Part shown: positions 1-8,380 of the stretch, piece after piece
Position numbering within the stretch: position 1 is the first letter of the stretch
How the letters are laid out: each line of letters starts with the position of its first letter
Assembly (NCBI RefSeq): GCF_021026315.1
Contig: NZ_JAJNCX010000009.1
Span: 62,001-126,000, forward strand
Reading direction: 5' to 3'
Length of the DNA stretch: 64,000 bases
Source of the DNA: Rhizobium sp. C4
GTDB taxonomy: Bacteria > Pseudomonadota > Alphaproteobacteria > Rhizobiales > Rhizobiaceae
The notes under the pieces: model-generated
Database searches by the model: none
Told to the model about the DNA's origin: nothing
What the model saw: only the letters and a program-made list of their open reading frames with translations
Program-made: the position numbers and the translations under genes

Positions 1-1
1 G

Positions 2-1744
2 ATCGGCATGAACGAGGCGCTTTTCAAGCGCATCGACACGCTTTGGGAAACCCGCGAGGCGCTGAACCTCGATCTGGAGCAGACCCGCGTGCTGGAACGC
101 CACTGGAAAGGCTTCGTCCGCTCCGGTGCGAAGCTTCCCCGCGCAGACCAGGAACGTCTCGCTGCCATCAACGAGCGCCTTGCCTCGCTCGGCGCCAGGT
201 TCGGCCAGAATGTTCTGGCGGACGAGAAGAGCTGGTTCCTCATTCTCGGCGATGACGCCGATCTCGCCGGCCTGCCGGATTTCCTCAAGGACGCCATGGC
301 GGCCCAGGCCGAGGCGCGCGGCGAGAAGGGCAAATATGCCGTCACGCTGTCGCGCTCCATCATCGAGCCTTTCCTGACATTCTCCGAACGCCGGGACCTG
401 CGCGAAACCGCCTTCAAGGCCTGGATTGCCCGCGGCGAAAACGGCGGCGAGACCGACAATCGCGGTGTGATTGCCGAAACGCTGAAGCTGCGCGACGAGA
501 AGGCCAAGCTTCTCGGCTTTGCCAATTTCGCCGAAATGAAGCTCGACAACACGATGGCGAAGACGCCGGAAAACGTGAACGGCCTGCTGATGCAGGTCTG
601 GGAAAAGGCCCGCGTCCGCGCTGCGGAAGAAGAGGCCGACATCGCCAAGGCCATTGCCGCCGAAGGCAAGAACCACGACGTCAAGCCCTGGGACTGGCGG
701 CACTATGCCGAGAAGATTAGGAGCCAGCGCTTCAACTTCTCGGAAGGCGAGCTGAAGCCCTATCTCCAGCTCGAAAAGATCATCGAGGCCTGCTTCGACG
801 TCGCCCGCCGCCTCTTCGGCATCACCGCGACGGAGCTGAAGGATGTAAAGGCCTATCACCCCGACGCCCGCGTTTTCGAAATCCGCGATGCGGCGGGCAA
901 GCTCAAGGCCATGTTCGTCGGCGACTACTTCGCCCGGTCCTCCAAGCGCTCTGGTGCCTGGATGAGCTCCTTCCAGAGCCAGCACAAGCTGACGCTCAAG
1001 AACGGCGCGCAGGGTGAAATCCCGCTGATCTACAATGTCTGCAACTTCGCCAAGCCTGCCGAGGGCAAGCCGGCGCTGCTGTCGCTGGATGATGCGCGCA
1101 CGCTCTTCCACGAATTCGGCCATGCGCTGCACGGCATGCTCTCGGACGTCACCTATCCGACCGTCTCCGGCACGGGTGTCTCGCGCGACTTCGTCGAACT
1201 GCCCTCGCAGCTCTACGAACACTGGCTGACGGTTCCGGAGATCCTGAAAACCTATGCGGTTCACTACGAGACCGGTGCGCCGATGCCGCAGGCGCTCCTC
1301 GACAAGGTTCTTGCCGCCCGCACCTTCAATGCCGGCTTCGCCACGGTCGAGTTCACCTCCTCCGCGCTAGTCGACATGGCCTATCACACCGCCGCCGAGC
1401 CGCCGGCCGACCCGATGGCGCTGGAAGCAAAGGTGCTCAAGGATATCGGCATGCCGGACGCCATGGTCATGCGCCACCGCTCGCCCCATTTCCAGCACGT
1501 CTTCGCCGGCGACGGCTATTCGGCAGGATATTATTCCTACATGTGGTCGGAAGTGCTCGACGCCGACGCCTTCTCCGCCTTCGAGGAAACCGGCGATGCT
1601 TTCAATCCCAAGATGGCCGAGAAGCTGAAGCTGAAGATCTATTCCTCCGGCGGCTCCATGGACCCCGAAGACGCCTACAAGGCCTTCCGCGGCAAGCTGC
1701 CGAGCCCGGAGGCGATGCTGAAGAAGAAGGGGTTGGCGGCTTAA
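2..1744 (+). CDS. dcp: Peptidyl-dipeptidase Dcp / M3 family oligopeptidase (5' end cut by window)
   Basis: Zinc metallopeptidase of family M3, expected to cleave dipeptides or short fragments from oligopeptides in the cytoplasm or periplasm. The zinc motif HEFGH lies at residues 368-372 counted from the first visible Met (base 8), and the downstream DFVELPSQ segment supplies the third (Glu) ligand typical of the family. The reading frame is open to the left edge, and only about 578 residues are visible against roughly 680 in family members such as E. coli Dcp, so the N-terminus is missing; the Met at base 8 is internal. The C-terminal SSGG and RGKLPSPEAML-type ending is normal. Dcp and OpdA-type members are hard to separate without the N-terminus; Dcp fits better by overall similarity. 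Confidence 0.9.
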   Translation: MGMNEALFKRIDTLWETREALNLDLEQTRVLERHWKGFVRSGAKLPRADQERLAAINERLASLGARFGQNVLADEKSWFLILGDDADLAGLPDFLKDAMAAQAEARGEKGKYAVTLSRSIIEPFLTFSERRDLRETAFKAWIARGENGGETDNRGVIAETLKLRDEKAKLLGFANFAEMKLDNTMAKTPENVNGLLMQVWEKARVRAAEEEADIAKAIAAEGKNHDVKPWDWRHYAEKIRSQRFNFSEGELKPYLQLEKIIEACFDVARRLFGITATELKDVKAYHPDARVFEIRDAAGKLKAMFVGDYFARSSKRSGAWMSSFQSQHKLTLKNGAQGEIPLIYNVCNFAKPAEGKPALLSLDDARTLFHEFGHALHGMLSDVTYPTVSGTGVSRDFVELPSQLYEHWLTVPEILKTYAVHYETGAPMPQALLDKVLAARTFNAGFATVEFTSSALVDMAYHTAAEPPADPMALEAKVLKDIGMPDAMVMRHRSPHFQHVFAGDGYSAGYYSYMWSEVLDADAFSAFEETGDAFNPKMAEKLKLKIYSSGGSMDPEDAYKAFRGKLPSPEAMLKKKGLAA

Positions 1745-1786
1745 GGACGCGACGGGCAGAGGGGGGTGCCACACCCGCCAACAAAA

Positions 1787-1818
1787 AACCCGCCGGATCG
1801 CTCCGGCGGGTTCTTCAA
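1787..1818. terminator. Bidirectional intrinsic terminator between dcp and the convergent polyamine operon
   Basis: A perfect 11 bp GC-rich stem (arms 1787-1797 and 1802-1813, small loop) sits between two convergent genes. Read on the minus strand it is followed by six T residues, so it is strongest as the end of the polyamine operon; on the plus strand the tail is TTCTTC. Confidence 0.8.
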
Positions 1819-1835
1819 TTCAACCAACCCAAATC

Positions 1836-3083
1836 TCAGGGCTCGACGAATGCCAGCGGGCGGTCGCCGTTTTCGTCGCGGATGCATGTCTGCAGGCCGA
1901 TGCGGTTCAGGACGGCGAGGAAGGGCTGCGGCGGCAGTTCTTCGACGTTCACCATCTTCTTCACATCCCATACGCCCTTGGCGATCAGGATCGCAGCGGC
2001 AACCGGCGGCACGCCGGCGGTGTAGGAAATGCCCTGCGAGCCCACTTCGTTATAGGCTTCCTTGTGGTCGGCGACGTTGTAGATGAAGACTTCGCGTTCC
2101 TTGCCGTCCTTCGTGCCCTTCACGAAGTCGCCGATGCAGGTCTTGCCTTCGTAGTTGGGGGCAAGCGAGGCCGGGTCGGGCAGGCAGGCCTTGACGACCT
2201 TGAGCGGCACGACTTCCGAACCGTCGGCGAGCTTGACCGGCTGTTCCGACAGCAGGCCGATCGACTTCAGCACGGTGAAGACGTTGATATAGTGATCGCC
2301 GAAACCCATCCAGAAGCGCACATCCGCGCCGTCCATGTTCTTCGACAGCGAATGCACTTCGTCATGGCCGCAGAGATAGGCGCGGCGCGTGCCGACGACC
2401 GGCAGGTCATAGTCCTTGCCGATCTCGAACATCTTGTTCACCTGCCATTCGCCCTTCTGCCAAGAATAGACGACGCCGGTGAATTCGCGGAAGTTGATTT
2501 CCGGGTCGAAATTCGTGGCGAAATACTTGCCATGGCTGCCGGCATTGATGTCGACGATATCGACATCGGTGATCTTGTCGAAATAGTCGTCCTTGGCGAG
2601 CTTGGCATAGGCGTTGACGACGCCCGGGTCGAAGCCGGCGCCGAGAATGGCGGTGATGCCCTTCTCTTCGCATTCGGCGGCACGCTTCCACTCGTAGTTA
2701 CCGTACCACGGCGGCGTTTCGCAGATCTTGTTCGGCTCTTCGTGGATGGCGGTGTCGATATAGGCAACGCCGGTGTCCATGCAGGCGCGCAGGACCGACA
2801 TGTTGAGGAAGGCCGTGCCGACATTGATGACGATCTGGGAGTTCGTCTTCGCAATCAGCGCCTTGGTGGCTTCGATGTCGAGCGCGTCGAGTGCATGGGC
2901 TTCAAAAACGCCCGGCTGCTTCATCGACTTCTTCTCGTGCACGGAGGCAACGACCGTGTCGCACTTTGCCTTGGTGCGCGAGGCGATATGCAGATCGCCG
3001 AGAATGTCATTGTTCTGCGCGCACTTGTGCGCAACCACCTGGGCGACGCCGCCGGCGCCGATGATGAGAACGTTTTTCTTCAT
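1836..3083 (-). CDS. Carboxynorspermidine / carboxyspermidine dehydrogenase (saccharopine dehydrogenase family)
   Basis: NADPH-dependent enzyme that condenses aspartate semialdehyde with a diamine (putrescine in most alphaproteobacteria) to give the carboxylated polyamine. The start MKKNVLIIGAGGVAQ gives an N-terminal Rossmann fold with GxGGVA at residues 9-14; the rest (HEEPNKI, LGAGFDPG, GHDEVHSL) matches the saccharopine dehydrogenase-like family. A longer frame begins at 3110, but the ATG at 3083 starts directly on the conserved Rossmann strand and has GGAG upstream. It lies 57 bp downstream of the decarboxylase gene on the same strand, the partner that completes this pathway. The length, 415 aa, is normal. 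Substrate preference (putrescine versus diaminopropane) cannot be read from sequence. Confidence 0.88.
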   Translation of the reverse strand: MKKNVLIIGAGGVAQVVAHKCAQNNDILGDLHIASRTKAKCDTVVASVHEKKSMKQPGVFEAHALDALDIEATKALIAKTNSQIVINVGTAFLNMSVLRACMDTGVAYIDTAIHEEPNKICETPPWYGNYEWKRAAECEEKGITAILGAGFDPGVVNAYAKLAKDDYFDKITDVDIVDINAGSHGKYFATNFDPEINFREFTGVVYSWQKGEWQVNKMFEIGKDYDLPVVGTRRAYLCGHDEVHSLSKNMDGADVRFWMGFGDHYINVFTVLKSIGLLSEQPVKLADGSEVVPLKVVKACLPDPASLAPNYEGKTCIGDFVKGTKDGKEREVFIYNVADHKEAYNEVGSQGISYTAGVPPVAAAILIAKGVWDVKKMVNVEELPPQPFLAVLNRIGLQTCIRDENGDRPLAFVEP

Positions 3084-3140
3084 GATGGGGACTAAACTCC
3101 TTATGTCCAATCGTCAGACACCTTCGTGAAGCCTTGGGCT

Positions 3141-4238
3141 TCACGACAGGCTTTGTTCGTAGTCCGCGAAGGTGAACTCGCGGACCGTCCTGATGCTGCC
3201 ATCCAGTTCACGGATGGCGATTGACGGCATTTTCACGCCGTTAAACCAGTTCTTCTTGACCATGGTGTAGCCGGCCGCATCCTGAATGGAGAGGCGGTCG
3301 CCGGCTTTCAGCTCATGGTCGAATTTGAATTCGCCGAAAATATCGCCCGCAAGGCAGGACTTGCCGCAGACCATGTATTCGTGCGCGCCCTCGCTCAGAG
3401 CCATCTTGGCCGACTGACGGTAGATCAGCAGGTCGAGCATATGCGCCTCGATGGATGAATCCACGATGGCGAGGTTCTTGCCGTTATAGAGCGTGTCGAG
3501 CACGGTCACTTCCAGCGTCGTCGACTTGGTGATCGAGGCTTCGCCCGGCTCCAGATAGACCTGGATGCCATAGGTATCGGCAAAGCGCTTCAGCCGGTCG
3601 GCGAGCTTGTCGATCGGATAGTTCTCGCCGGTGAAGTGGATGCCGCCGCCAAGGCTCACCCATTTCATCTTGGAAATGAGATGGCCGAAATCCGCCTCGA
3701 TCTTGCCGAGCATCTCCGAGAAACGATCGAAATCGTCATTCTCGCAATTGTTATGGAACATGAAGCCGGTGATCTTGTCGGCAACGGTCTCGATCTTCGT
3801 GGCGTCCCATTCACCCAGCCGCGAATGCGGGCGCGCCGGGTCCGAAATCAGCCATTCCGAGGTGGAGACGCGCGGATTGACGCGGAGGCCCCGAACCTTG
3901 GACGCGGACGCGCCGTCGAAGCGTTCCAGCTGGTTGATCGTGTTGAAGATGATCTTGTCGCAATTGTCGACCACTTCGCCGATCTCGTCATCGCCATAGG
4001 CGACGGAATAGGCGTGGGTTTCCTTGCCGAACTTCTCTCGGCCGAGCTTCACTTCATAGAGCGAGGAGGACGTCGTGCCGTCCATGTACTCGCTCATCAG
4101 GTCGAAGACCGACCATGTGGCAAAGCATTTCAGCGCCAGCAGCGACTTTGCGCCCGAGTTTTCGCGCAGCCATGCGATCTTCTCCATGTTCGGGAGAAGC
4201 TTCGCCTTGTCGATCAGGTAATAGGGTGTTTTCAGCAT
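3141..4238 (-). CDS. nspC: Carboxynorspermidine / carboxyspermidine decarboxylase
   Basis: PLP-dependent decarboxylase of the alanine-racemase fold (group IV decarboxylases) that removes the carboxyl group from carboxy(nor)spermidine to yield spermidine or norspermidine. The N-terminal TPYYLIDKAKL and LLALKCFA segments contain the PLP-lysine region, and VSLGGGIHF and EPGEA are the phosphate-binding and barrel motifs; VCGKSCLAGD near residue 295 is the C-terminal active-site Cys/Asp region. I chose the ATG at 4238 rather than the TTG just before it. First gene of a two-gene operon with the dehydrogenase. An 8 bp hairpin (3126-3144) covers its stop codon but has no T tract, so it is more likely a processing or spacing element than a terminator. 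Confidence 0.88.
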   Translation of the reverse strand: MLKTPYYLIDKAKLLPNMEKIAWLRENSGAKSLLALKCFATWSVFDLMSEYMDGTTSSSLYEVKLGREKFGKETHAYSVAYGDDEIGEVVDNCDKIIFNTINQLERFDGASASKVRGLRVNPRVSTSEWLISDPARPHSRLGEWDATKIETVADKITGFMFHNNCENDDFDRFSEMLGKIEADFGHLISKMKWVSLGGGIHFTGENYPIDKLADRLKRFADTYGIQVYLEPGEASITKSTTLEVTVLDTLYNGKNLAIVDSSIEAHMLDLLIYRQSAKMALSEGAHEYMVCGKSCLAGDIFGEFKFDHELKAGDRLSIQDAAGYTMVKKNWFNGVKMPSIAIRELDGSIRTVREFTFADYEQSLS

Positions 4239-4282
4239 CAATCCTAAAGTCCGTGCCCCGGAAAAGATGTGCGCCGAAGGCC

Positions 4283-4335
4283 AAAAACCTGACCCCGGCG
4301 CGCGAAGCGGCCCCCTTACCCCGGATGGGGTCAGG
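4283..4335 (-). promoter_or_regulatory. Terminator-like hairpin in the leader of the polyamine operon (candidate attenuator)
   Basis: On the minus strand, arms CCTGACCCC (4335-4327) and GGGGTCAGG (4296-4288) form a perfect 9 bp stem with a GC-rich loop of 30 nt, followed at once by five T residues (4287-4283). This is an intrinsic terminator shape, located 45-97 nt before the nspC start and so inside or just upstream of its 5' leader. No gene on that strand ends here; the next gene upstream runs the other way. I infer premature termination that can be relieved, but the signal that relieves it is not visible. Confidence 0.5.
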
Positions 4336-4509
4336 AAACAATGCCCTAACGCGATTATGTGTCGGGAAAGTTACAGAAGCCGGCCTGCGGTTCATCAAGA
4401 AGATAAATCCCGTCTTCAAAACTATTGAGCCGTGTCGCCTTGTGGCACAGGGTCAAATCTGAGATTCGAAAAAAGAAAATTCTAAAATAAAGATCAGGCG
4501 GCAATCCCC

Positions 4510-5703
4510 ATGAAACCGGAAATCTTCAAGCTCGCGGTCATCCTCGCGCTGCTCGGCGCGGTCGGCCCTGTCGCGATCGATATGTATATTCCTGCACTTC
4601 CCAAGATCGCCGCCGATCTCCATGCCGATGCGGCCGCCGCGCAATGGACGCTCATGTCCTTCTTCTCGGCCTTCGGCATCTGCCAGCTCGTCTACGGCCC
4701 GGCCTCCGACAGTTTCGGCCGCAAGCCGCCGCTCTATTTCGGGCTCGGCCTTTTCCTGGTCGCCTCTGCCGGATGCGCGCTCGCCCCCTCCATGGGCTGG
4801 CTGATTGCCGCCCGCTTCGTGCAAGGGGTAGGGGCTGCCGCCGTCATGTCGATCCCGCGCGCCGTCATTCGCGATCTTTATACCGGCAGTGACGCGACAC
4901 GGCTCATGTCCACCATCATGCTCGTCACCTCCGTCTCGCCCATGCTCGCGCCGCTTGGCGGCAGCGGGCTGATGACGGCCTTCGGCTGGCCGGCAGTGTT
5001 CTGGTTCGCGGCGGGCACGGCGGGCGTCAGCATCCTGCTCACCCGCTTTGGTCTGAAGGAAACGCTGCATCCCGAATACCGCACGCCCTTTGAGCTGAGC
5101 GGCATGATCGCCGCCTTCAAGGTGCTGATCCGCGACCGCAATTTCATCGGCCAGACGCTGATCGGTGGCGCCGGCATGGCGAGCTTCTTCGCCTTTCTGG
5201 CCACCGCCCCCTTCCTCTACACGCAGCATTTCGGCCTGACGTCCACGCAGTTCAGCCTGGCTTTCGCACTCAATGCACTCGGCTTCTTCGGCTCCAGCCA
5301 GTTCGCCGCCAATCTGGGCAACCGCTTCGGCCCCATGCCCGTCGTGCGTTTCTGTGTTGGCGGTTTTGCGACGGCAACGGTGCTGCTCTTCATCGTCTTT
5401 GCGACGGGTATCGGCACATTCGCCATGCTGGTCGGCCTGCTGATTGTCGCCAATGCCTTCCTCGGCCTTGTCGTTCCGACCGCCATGGTCCTGTCGCTGG
5501 AAGAGCATGGGCCCATCGCCGGCACGGCCGCCTCGCTCGGCGGCACGATGCAGATGCTGATCGGGGCTGCGGCCATCGTCGGTGTCAGCGCCATCTTCGA
5601 CGGCACGCCGGTGACGATGACGGGCGCGATTGCGCTATGCGGCATTGTCGCGCTGGTCGTCTCGCTGCTGATGCTGGGCAAGCGCCGCCCGGTCGTGGCC
5701 TGA
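4510..5703 (+). CDS. Bcr/CflA family multidrug efflux MFS transporter
   Basis: Inner-membrane proton-driven drug exporter of the major facilitator superfamily. The 397 aa protein has about 12 hydrophobic segments; the first ends in the family hallmark VAIDMYIPALP (residues 20-30), and motif A (DSFGRKPP) follows TM2. These are diagnostic of the DHA1 Bcr/CflA subgroup (chloramphenicol, bicyclomycin, sulfonamide exporters), although the actual substrate is unknown. The gene stands alone, divergent from nspC; the 270 bp between them is AT-rich close to this start. Confidence 0.87.
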   Translation: MKPEIFKLAVILALLGAVGPVAIDMYIPALPKIAADLHADAAAAQWTLMSFFSAFGICQLVYGPASDSFGRKPPLYFGLGLFLVASAGCALAPSMGWLIAARFVQGVGAAAVMSIPRAVIRDLYTGSDATRLMSTIMLVTSVSPMLAPLGGSGLMTAFGWPAVFWFAAGTAGVSILLTRFGLKETLHPEYRTPFELSGMIAAFKVLIRDRNFIGQTLIGGAGMASFFAFLATAPFLYTQHFGLTSTQFSLAFALNALGFFGSSQFAANLGNRFGPMPVVRFCVGGFATATVLLFIVFATGIGTFAMLVGLLIVANAFLGLVVPTAMVLSLEEHGPIAGTAASLGGTMQMLIGAAAIVGVSAIFDGTPVTMTGAIALCGIVALVVSLLMLGKRRPVVA

Positions 5704-5753
5704 TCTGCTTTCTGTTTGAAGTCTGATCCGATCCTCGCTTCGCGCCGGTCGGA

Positions 5754-6464
5754 TCAGGCTTTCGGCGGCTTCAGCGAGAAGCCGTGCTTGGCGAAGAACA
5801 GCGCGCTCATATAGGCATACCACAGGCCGAACGAGTAACCGGCAATGACGTCGCTGAGATAATGCGCGCCGACCATGATGCGCGTCAGCGCCAGGAAGCC
5901 GCCGATGATCAGGACCGGAACGCGGATCGCGGGAAACAGCACCGCCAGCGCCATGGCCATCGCGCCATCGGTGGTCGAATGGCCGGACGGGAAGCTCTCG
6001 TAGAGATGGCCCGAGAAGGCCTTGAAATGAAACGCCCCTTCCGCATCGAAAAGCGGCGGCCGGGCGCGGCCGATGATACGCTTGACGACGTTGCCGATGA
6101 TGCCCGACAGCGCGACGCTGAGGAAAACGTAAGCCGAGGCTGTCGCCGTATAACGCCATTTCTCGCGCGTCGCGGCGAGATCCGCCCGCTCGTAGGCCAG
6201 CATGGCAACGCCGAAGAGGATGCCGGTCAGCGTCAGGCTCCACCAGGATTTTCCGATATCGGTCGTGGTTTCGGCCAGGATCCTCAGCCAGTCCGGCTGG
6301 TGGCGCGCGGCAATCGTCAGCGCGCTGTCGCGATAGACCATGGCCAGCACAACGAGAACGACGGTAATCGCGGCCCAGGTTTTCCAGCGGATCGGGGGAG
6401 TGGAGGCGGAGTACAGCGCGCGGCGTTCCGCGAGCCAGTTCAAGAAGCCGTCGAGGCCCATCAT
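5754..6464 (-). CDS. PAP2-family membrane phosphatase
   Basis: Membrane phosphatase of the PAP2 (type 2 phosphatidic acid phosphatase) superfamily, acting on lipid phosphates such as phosphatidate, undecaprenyl pyrophosphate or lipid A. All three catalytic motifs are present in order: KRIIGRARP, FPSGHS and TRIMVGAHYLSDV, with the two catalytic histidines in the last two. About six hydrophobic segments are spread over 236 aa. The ribosome binding site is weak (AAGGCGA). Downstream of leuB on the same strand but separated by about 130 bp, so probably independently transcribed. Members include LpxE/LpxF-type lipid A phosphatases, but nothing here decides the substrate. Confidence 0.85.
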   Translation of the reverse strand: MMGLDGFLNWLAERRALYSASTPPIRWKTWAAITVVLVVLAMVYRDSALTIAARHQPDWLRILAETTTDIGKSWWSLTLTGILFGVAMLAYERADLAATREKWRYTATASAYVFLSVALSGIIGNVVKRIIGRARPPLFDAEGAFHFKAFSGHLYESFPSGHSTTDGAMAMALAVLFPAIRVPVLIIGGFLALTRIMVGAHYLSDVIAGYSFGLWYAYMSALFFAKHGFSLKPPKA

Positions 6465-6593
6465 CTGCGTCAGTCGCCTTTCGCAACAGGATCCACCTGA
6501 CGGCGGATCGGAAACAAGGGGGTACGGCCCTTTAGATGTTCGGAGCGCCGCGCCGTTTCAACGGGTGCGACGCTCCGACACATTTGACAATGA

Positions 6594-7706
6594 TCAGGCG
6601 GACAGTGCCTGGAACTCGGCGAGGATGGCATCGCCCATCTCGACCGTGCCGACGCGGGTAGCGCCTTCGGCCATGATGTCGCCGGTGCGGATGCCCTTGT
6701 CGAGAACGTTGGCGATCGCCTTCTCGAGATTGTCGGCTTCCGTGACCATGTTGAACGAATAGCGCAGGCACATGGCAAACGAGGCGATCATGGCGATCGG
6801 GTTGGCAATGCCCTTGCCGGCAATGTCCGGAGCCGAGCCGTGTACGGGCTCGTAAAGCGCCTTGCGCTTGCCGGTCTTGGCATCCGGTGCGCCGAGCGAA
6901 GCGGACGGCAGCATGCCGAGCGAGCCGGTGAGCATGGCGGCAACGTCGGAGAGCATGTCGCCGAACAGGTTGTCGGTGACGATCACGTCGAACTGCTTCG
7001 GCGCGCGCACCAGCTGCATGCCGCCGGCATCCGCGAGCATGTGCTCGAGCTTGACGTCGGAATACTTGTCCTTGTGCGTCTGCGTGACGACCTGGTTCCA
7101 CAGAACGCCCGACTTCATGACGTTGCGCTTTTCCATCGAGCAGACGGTATTCTTGCGCGTGCGGGCCATTTCGAAGGCGACCGAGGCGATGCGCTCGATT
7201 TCGTAGGTGTCATAGACCTGCGTGTCGATGGCGCGCTTCTGGCCGTTGCCAAGATCAGTGATCGTCTTCGGCTCGCCGAAATAGACGCCGCCGGTCAGTT
7301 CGCGGATGATGAGGATGTCGAGACCTTCAACCAGTTCCGGCTTCAGCGAGGAGGCCGATGCCAGCGCCGGGTAGCAGATGGCGGGACGCAGGTTCGCGAA
7401 GAGTTCCAGATCCTTGCGCAGACGCAGGAGGCCCGCTTCCGGGCGGACTTCGTAAGGAACGGCATCCCACTTCGGACCGCCGACAGCGCCGAAGAGAACG
7501 GCATCCGCTGCCATGGCCTTGGCCATGTCGCCTTCGGAAATCGCCGCGCCATGCGCATCATAGGCGCAGCCGCCGACGAGACCTTCGTCGGTGACGAAGT
7601 TCGCACCCTTCGCCTCGTTCATCCAGGCAATGATCTTGCGGACTTCCGCCATGGCTTCCGGGCCGATGCCGTCGCCGGGCAGGAGGAAGAGATTGCGCGC
7701 TGTCAT
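6594..7706 (-). CDS. leuB: 3-isopropylmalate dehydrogenase
   Basis: Oxidatively decarboxylates 3-isopropylmalate to 2-oxoisocaproate with NAD in leucine biosynthesis. The start at 7706 ([17 protein letters not shown]) has AGGAGA nine bases upstream; a longer frame to 7823 adds a non-conserved leader and is rejected. The substrate-binding loop [15 protein letters not shown], the segment NLFGDMLSD and the adenine-binding [14 protein letters not shown] motif near the C-terminus are all intact. The 370 aa length is typical. Monocistronic here; leuC and leuD are not in the window. An imperfect hairpin (about 6540-6577) lies just downstream of the stop and may be the transcript end. Confidence 0.97.
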   Translation of the reverse strand: MTARNLFLLPGDGIGPEAMAEVRKIIAWMNEAKGANFVTDEGLVGGCAYDAHGAAISEGDMAKAMAADAVLFGAVGGPKWDAVPYEVRPEAGLLRLRKDLELFANLRPAICYPALASASSLKPELVEGLDILIIRELTGGVYFGEPKTITDLGNGQKRAIDTQVYDTYEIERIASVAFEMARTRKNTVCSMEKRNVMKSGVLWNQVVTQTHKDKYSDVKLEHMLADAGGMQLVRAPKQFDVIVTDNLFGDMLSDVAAMLTGSLGMLPSASLGAPDAKTGKRKALYEPVHGSAPDIAGKGIANPIAMIASFAMCLRYSFNMVTEADNLEKAIANVLDKGIRTGDIMAEGATRVGTVEMGDAILAEFQALSA

Positions 7707-7924
7707 GTCGAAAGTCTCCTGAAAATCTTGGGTAATGGCGGGGTTCTTATAGCGGGAAATCCCCCATTTCAAGCGCCAGAGCGTCCTTGGCGGTACGGTT
7801 CGGTGTTTCCACGGGAGCGACATGAAACATGCAAGGACGCATGGGGCGGCGCGATCATCTCTGGAACATTGCAGACCAATCCGGCATTTTAGGTCTCACA
7901 GTTTGCAAACCGGGAGGAAATTGC

Positions 7925-8197
7925 ATGAAGCACTGGATCATTGCCGCATCTGCAGGCCTTCTCTTGGCGGGATTGGGGGCTGGCGCCGCCAGCGCCGAAC
8001 CGCACCATCGCCGCCACCACCACCATTGGCATGGCGAGCATCGTCACCATCGTCCTCCGGGCGTCTGGATCGATCGTGGCTTCGTCCGCATCGTGCCCCC
8101 GCGGCGCCATCATCGTCGCGAGTGCTGGTATGAAAATCGCGTCGGCCGCGACCGTTTCGGGTATCGTGAGCTCTACACAGTGCGTGTCTGCCGCTAA
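7925..8197 (+). CDS. Small secreted histidine-rich protein of unknown function
   Basis: A 90 aa protein with a clear Sec signal peptide (positively charged start, hydrophobic core, probable cut after ASA at about residue 24). The mature part opens with a dense His/Arg run (PHHRRHHHHWHGEHRHH) and then a tail with two cysteines (RRECWY and VRVCR). A strong ribosome binding site (GGAGGAAA) lies just before the ATG. I do not recognise a named family. The His cluster suggests periplasmic metal binding (Zn, Ni, Cu) and the two Cys could form a disulfide, but both are inferences. Single gene with its own terminator. Confidence 0.72.
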   Translation: MKHWIIAASAGLLLAGLGAGAASAEPHHRRHHHHWHGEHRHHRPPGVWIDRGFVRIVPPRRHHRRECWYENRVGRDRFGYRELYTVRVCR

Positions 8198-8274
8198 TTT
8201 CCGGGGCTGACAGGTCAGTAGTCGGTTTTGTAAAAAAGTACAAAAAAACAAGAGACTAGCGGATTGTAACCGCC

Positions 8275-8305
8275 AAGCCCGCCTCTTCTCGGGGCGGGCT
8301 TTTTC
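8275..8305 (+). terminator. Intrinsic terminator after the His-rich gene
   Basis: Perfect 9 bp GC-rich stem (8275-8283 with 8293-8301) and a run of T residues at 8300-8304. Confidence 0.85.
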
Positions 8306-8315
8306 GAGTCGGCCC

Positions 8316-8344
8316 TTGACAATTTGATCAAAAGTTTGGATCAA
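8316..8344 (+). promoter_or_regulatory. Promoter -35 and palindromic operator upstream of the glutamine synthetase-like gene
   Basis: TTGACA (8316-8321) is a perfect -35 hexamer. It is followed directly by the perfect 10 bp palindrome TTTGATCAAA (8323-8332) and, 12 bases later, a near copy TTTGGATCAA (8335-8344) that would sit over the -10 position. Two half-helical-turn spaced copies within a promoter suggest a repressor operator controlling the puuA/puuB-like pair. The regulator is not encoded nearby and I cannot name it. Confidence 0.5.
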
Positions 8345-8380
8345 TCGGCCTGACAGAAGACAAAACCAGGCGGAACCAAA

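Noticed and set aside
6594-7823. N-terminal extension of LeuB starting at 7823
   Set aside because: The extra 39 residues lack similarity to the family, while ATG 7706 has a strong ribosome binding site and starts on the conserved N-terminus.
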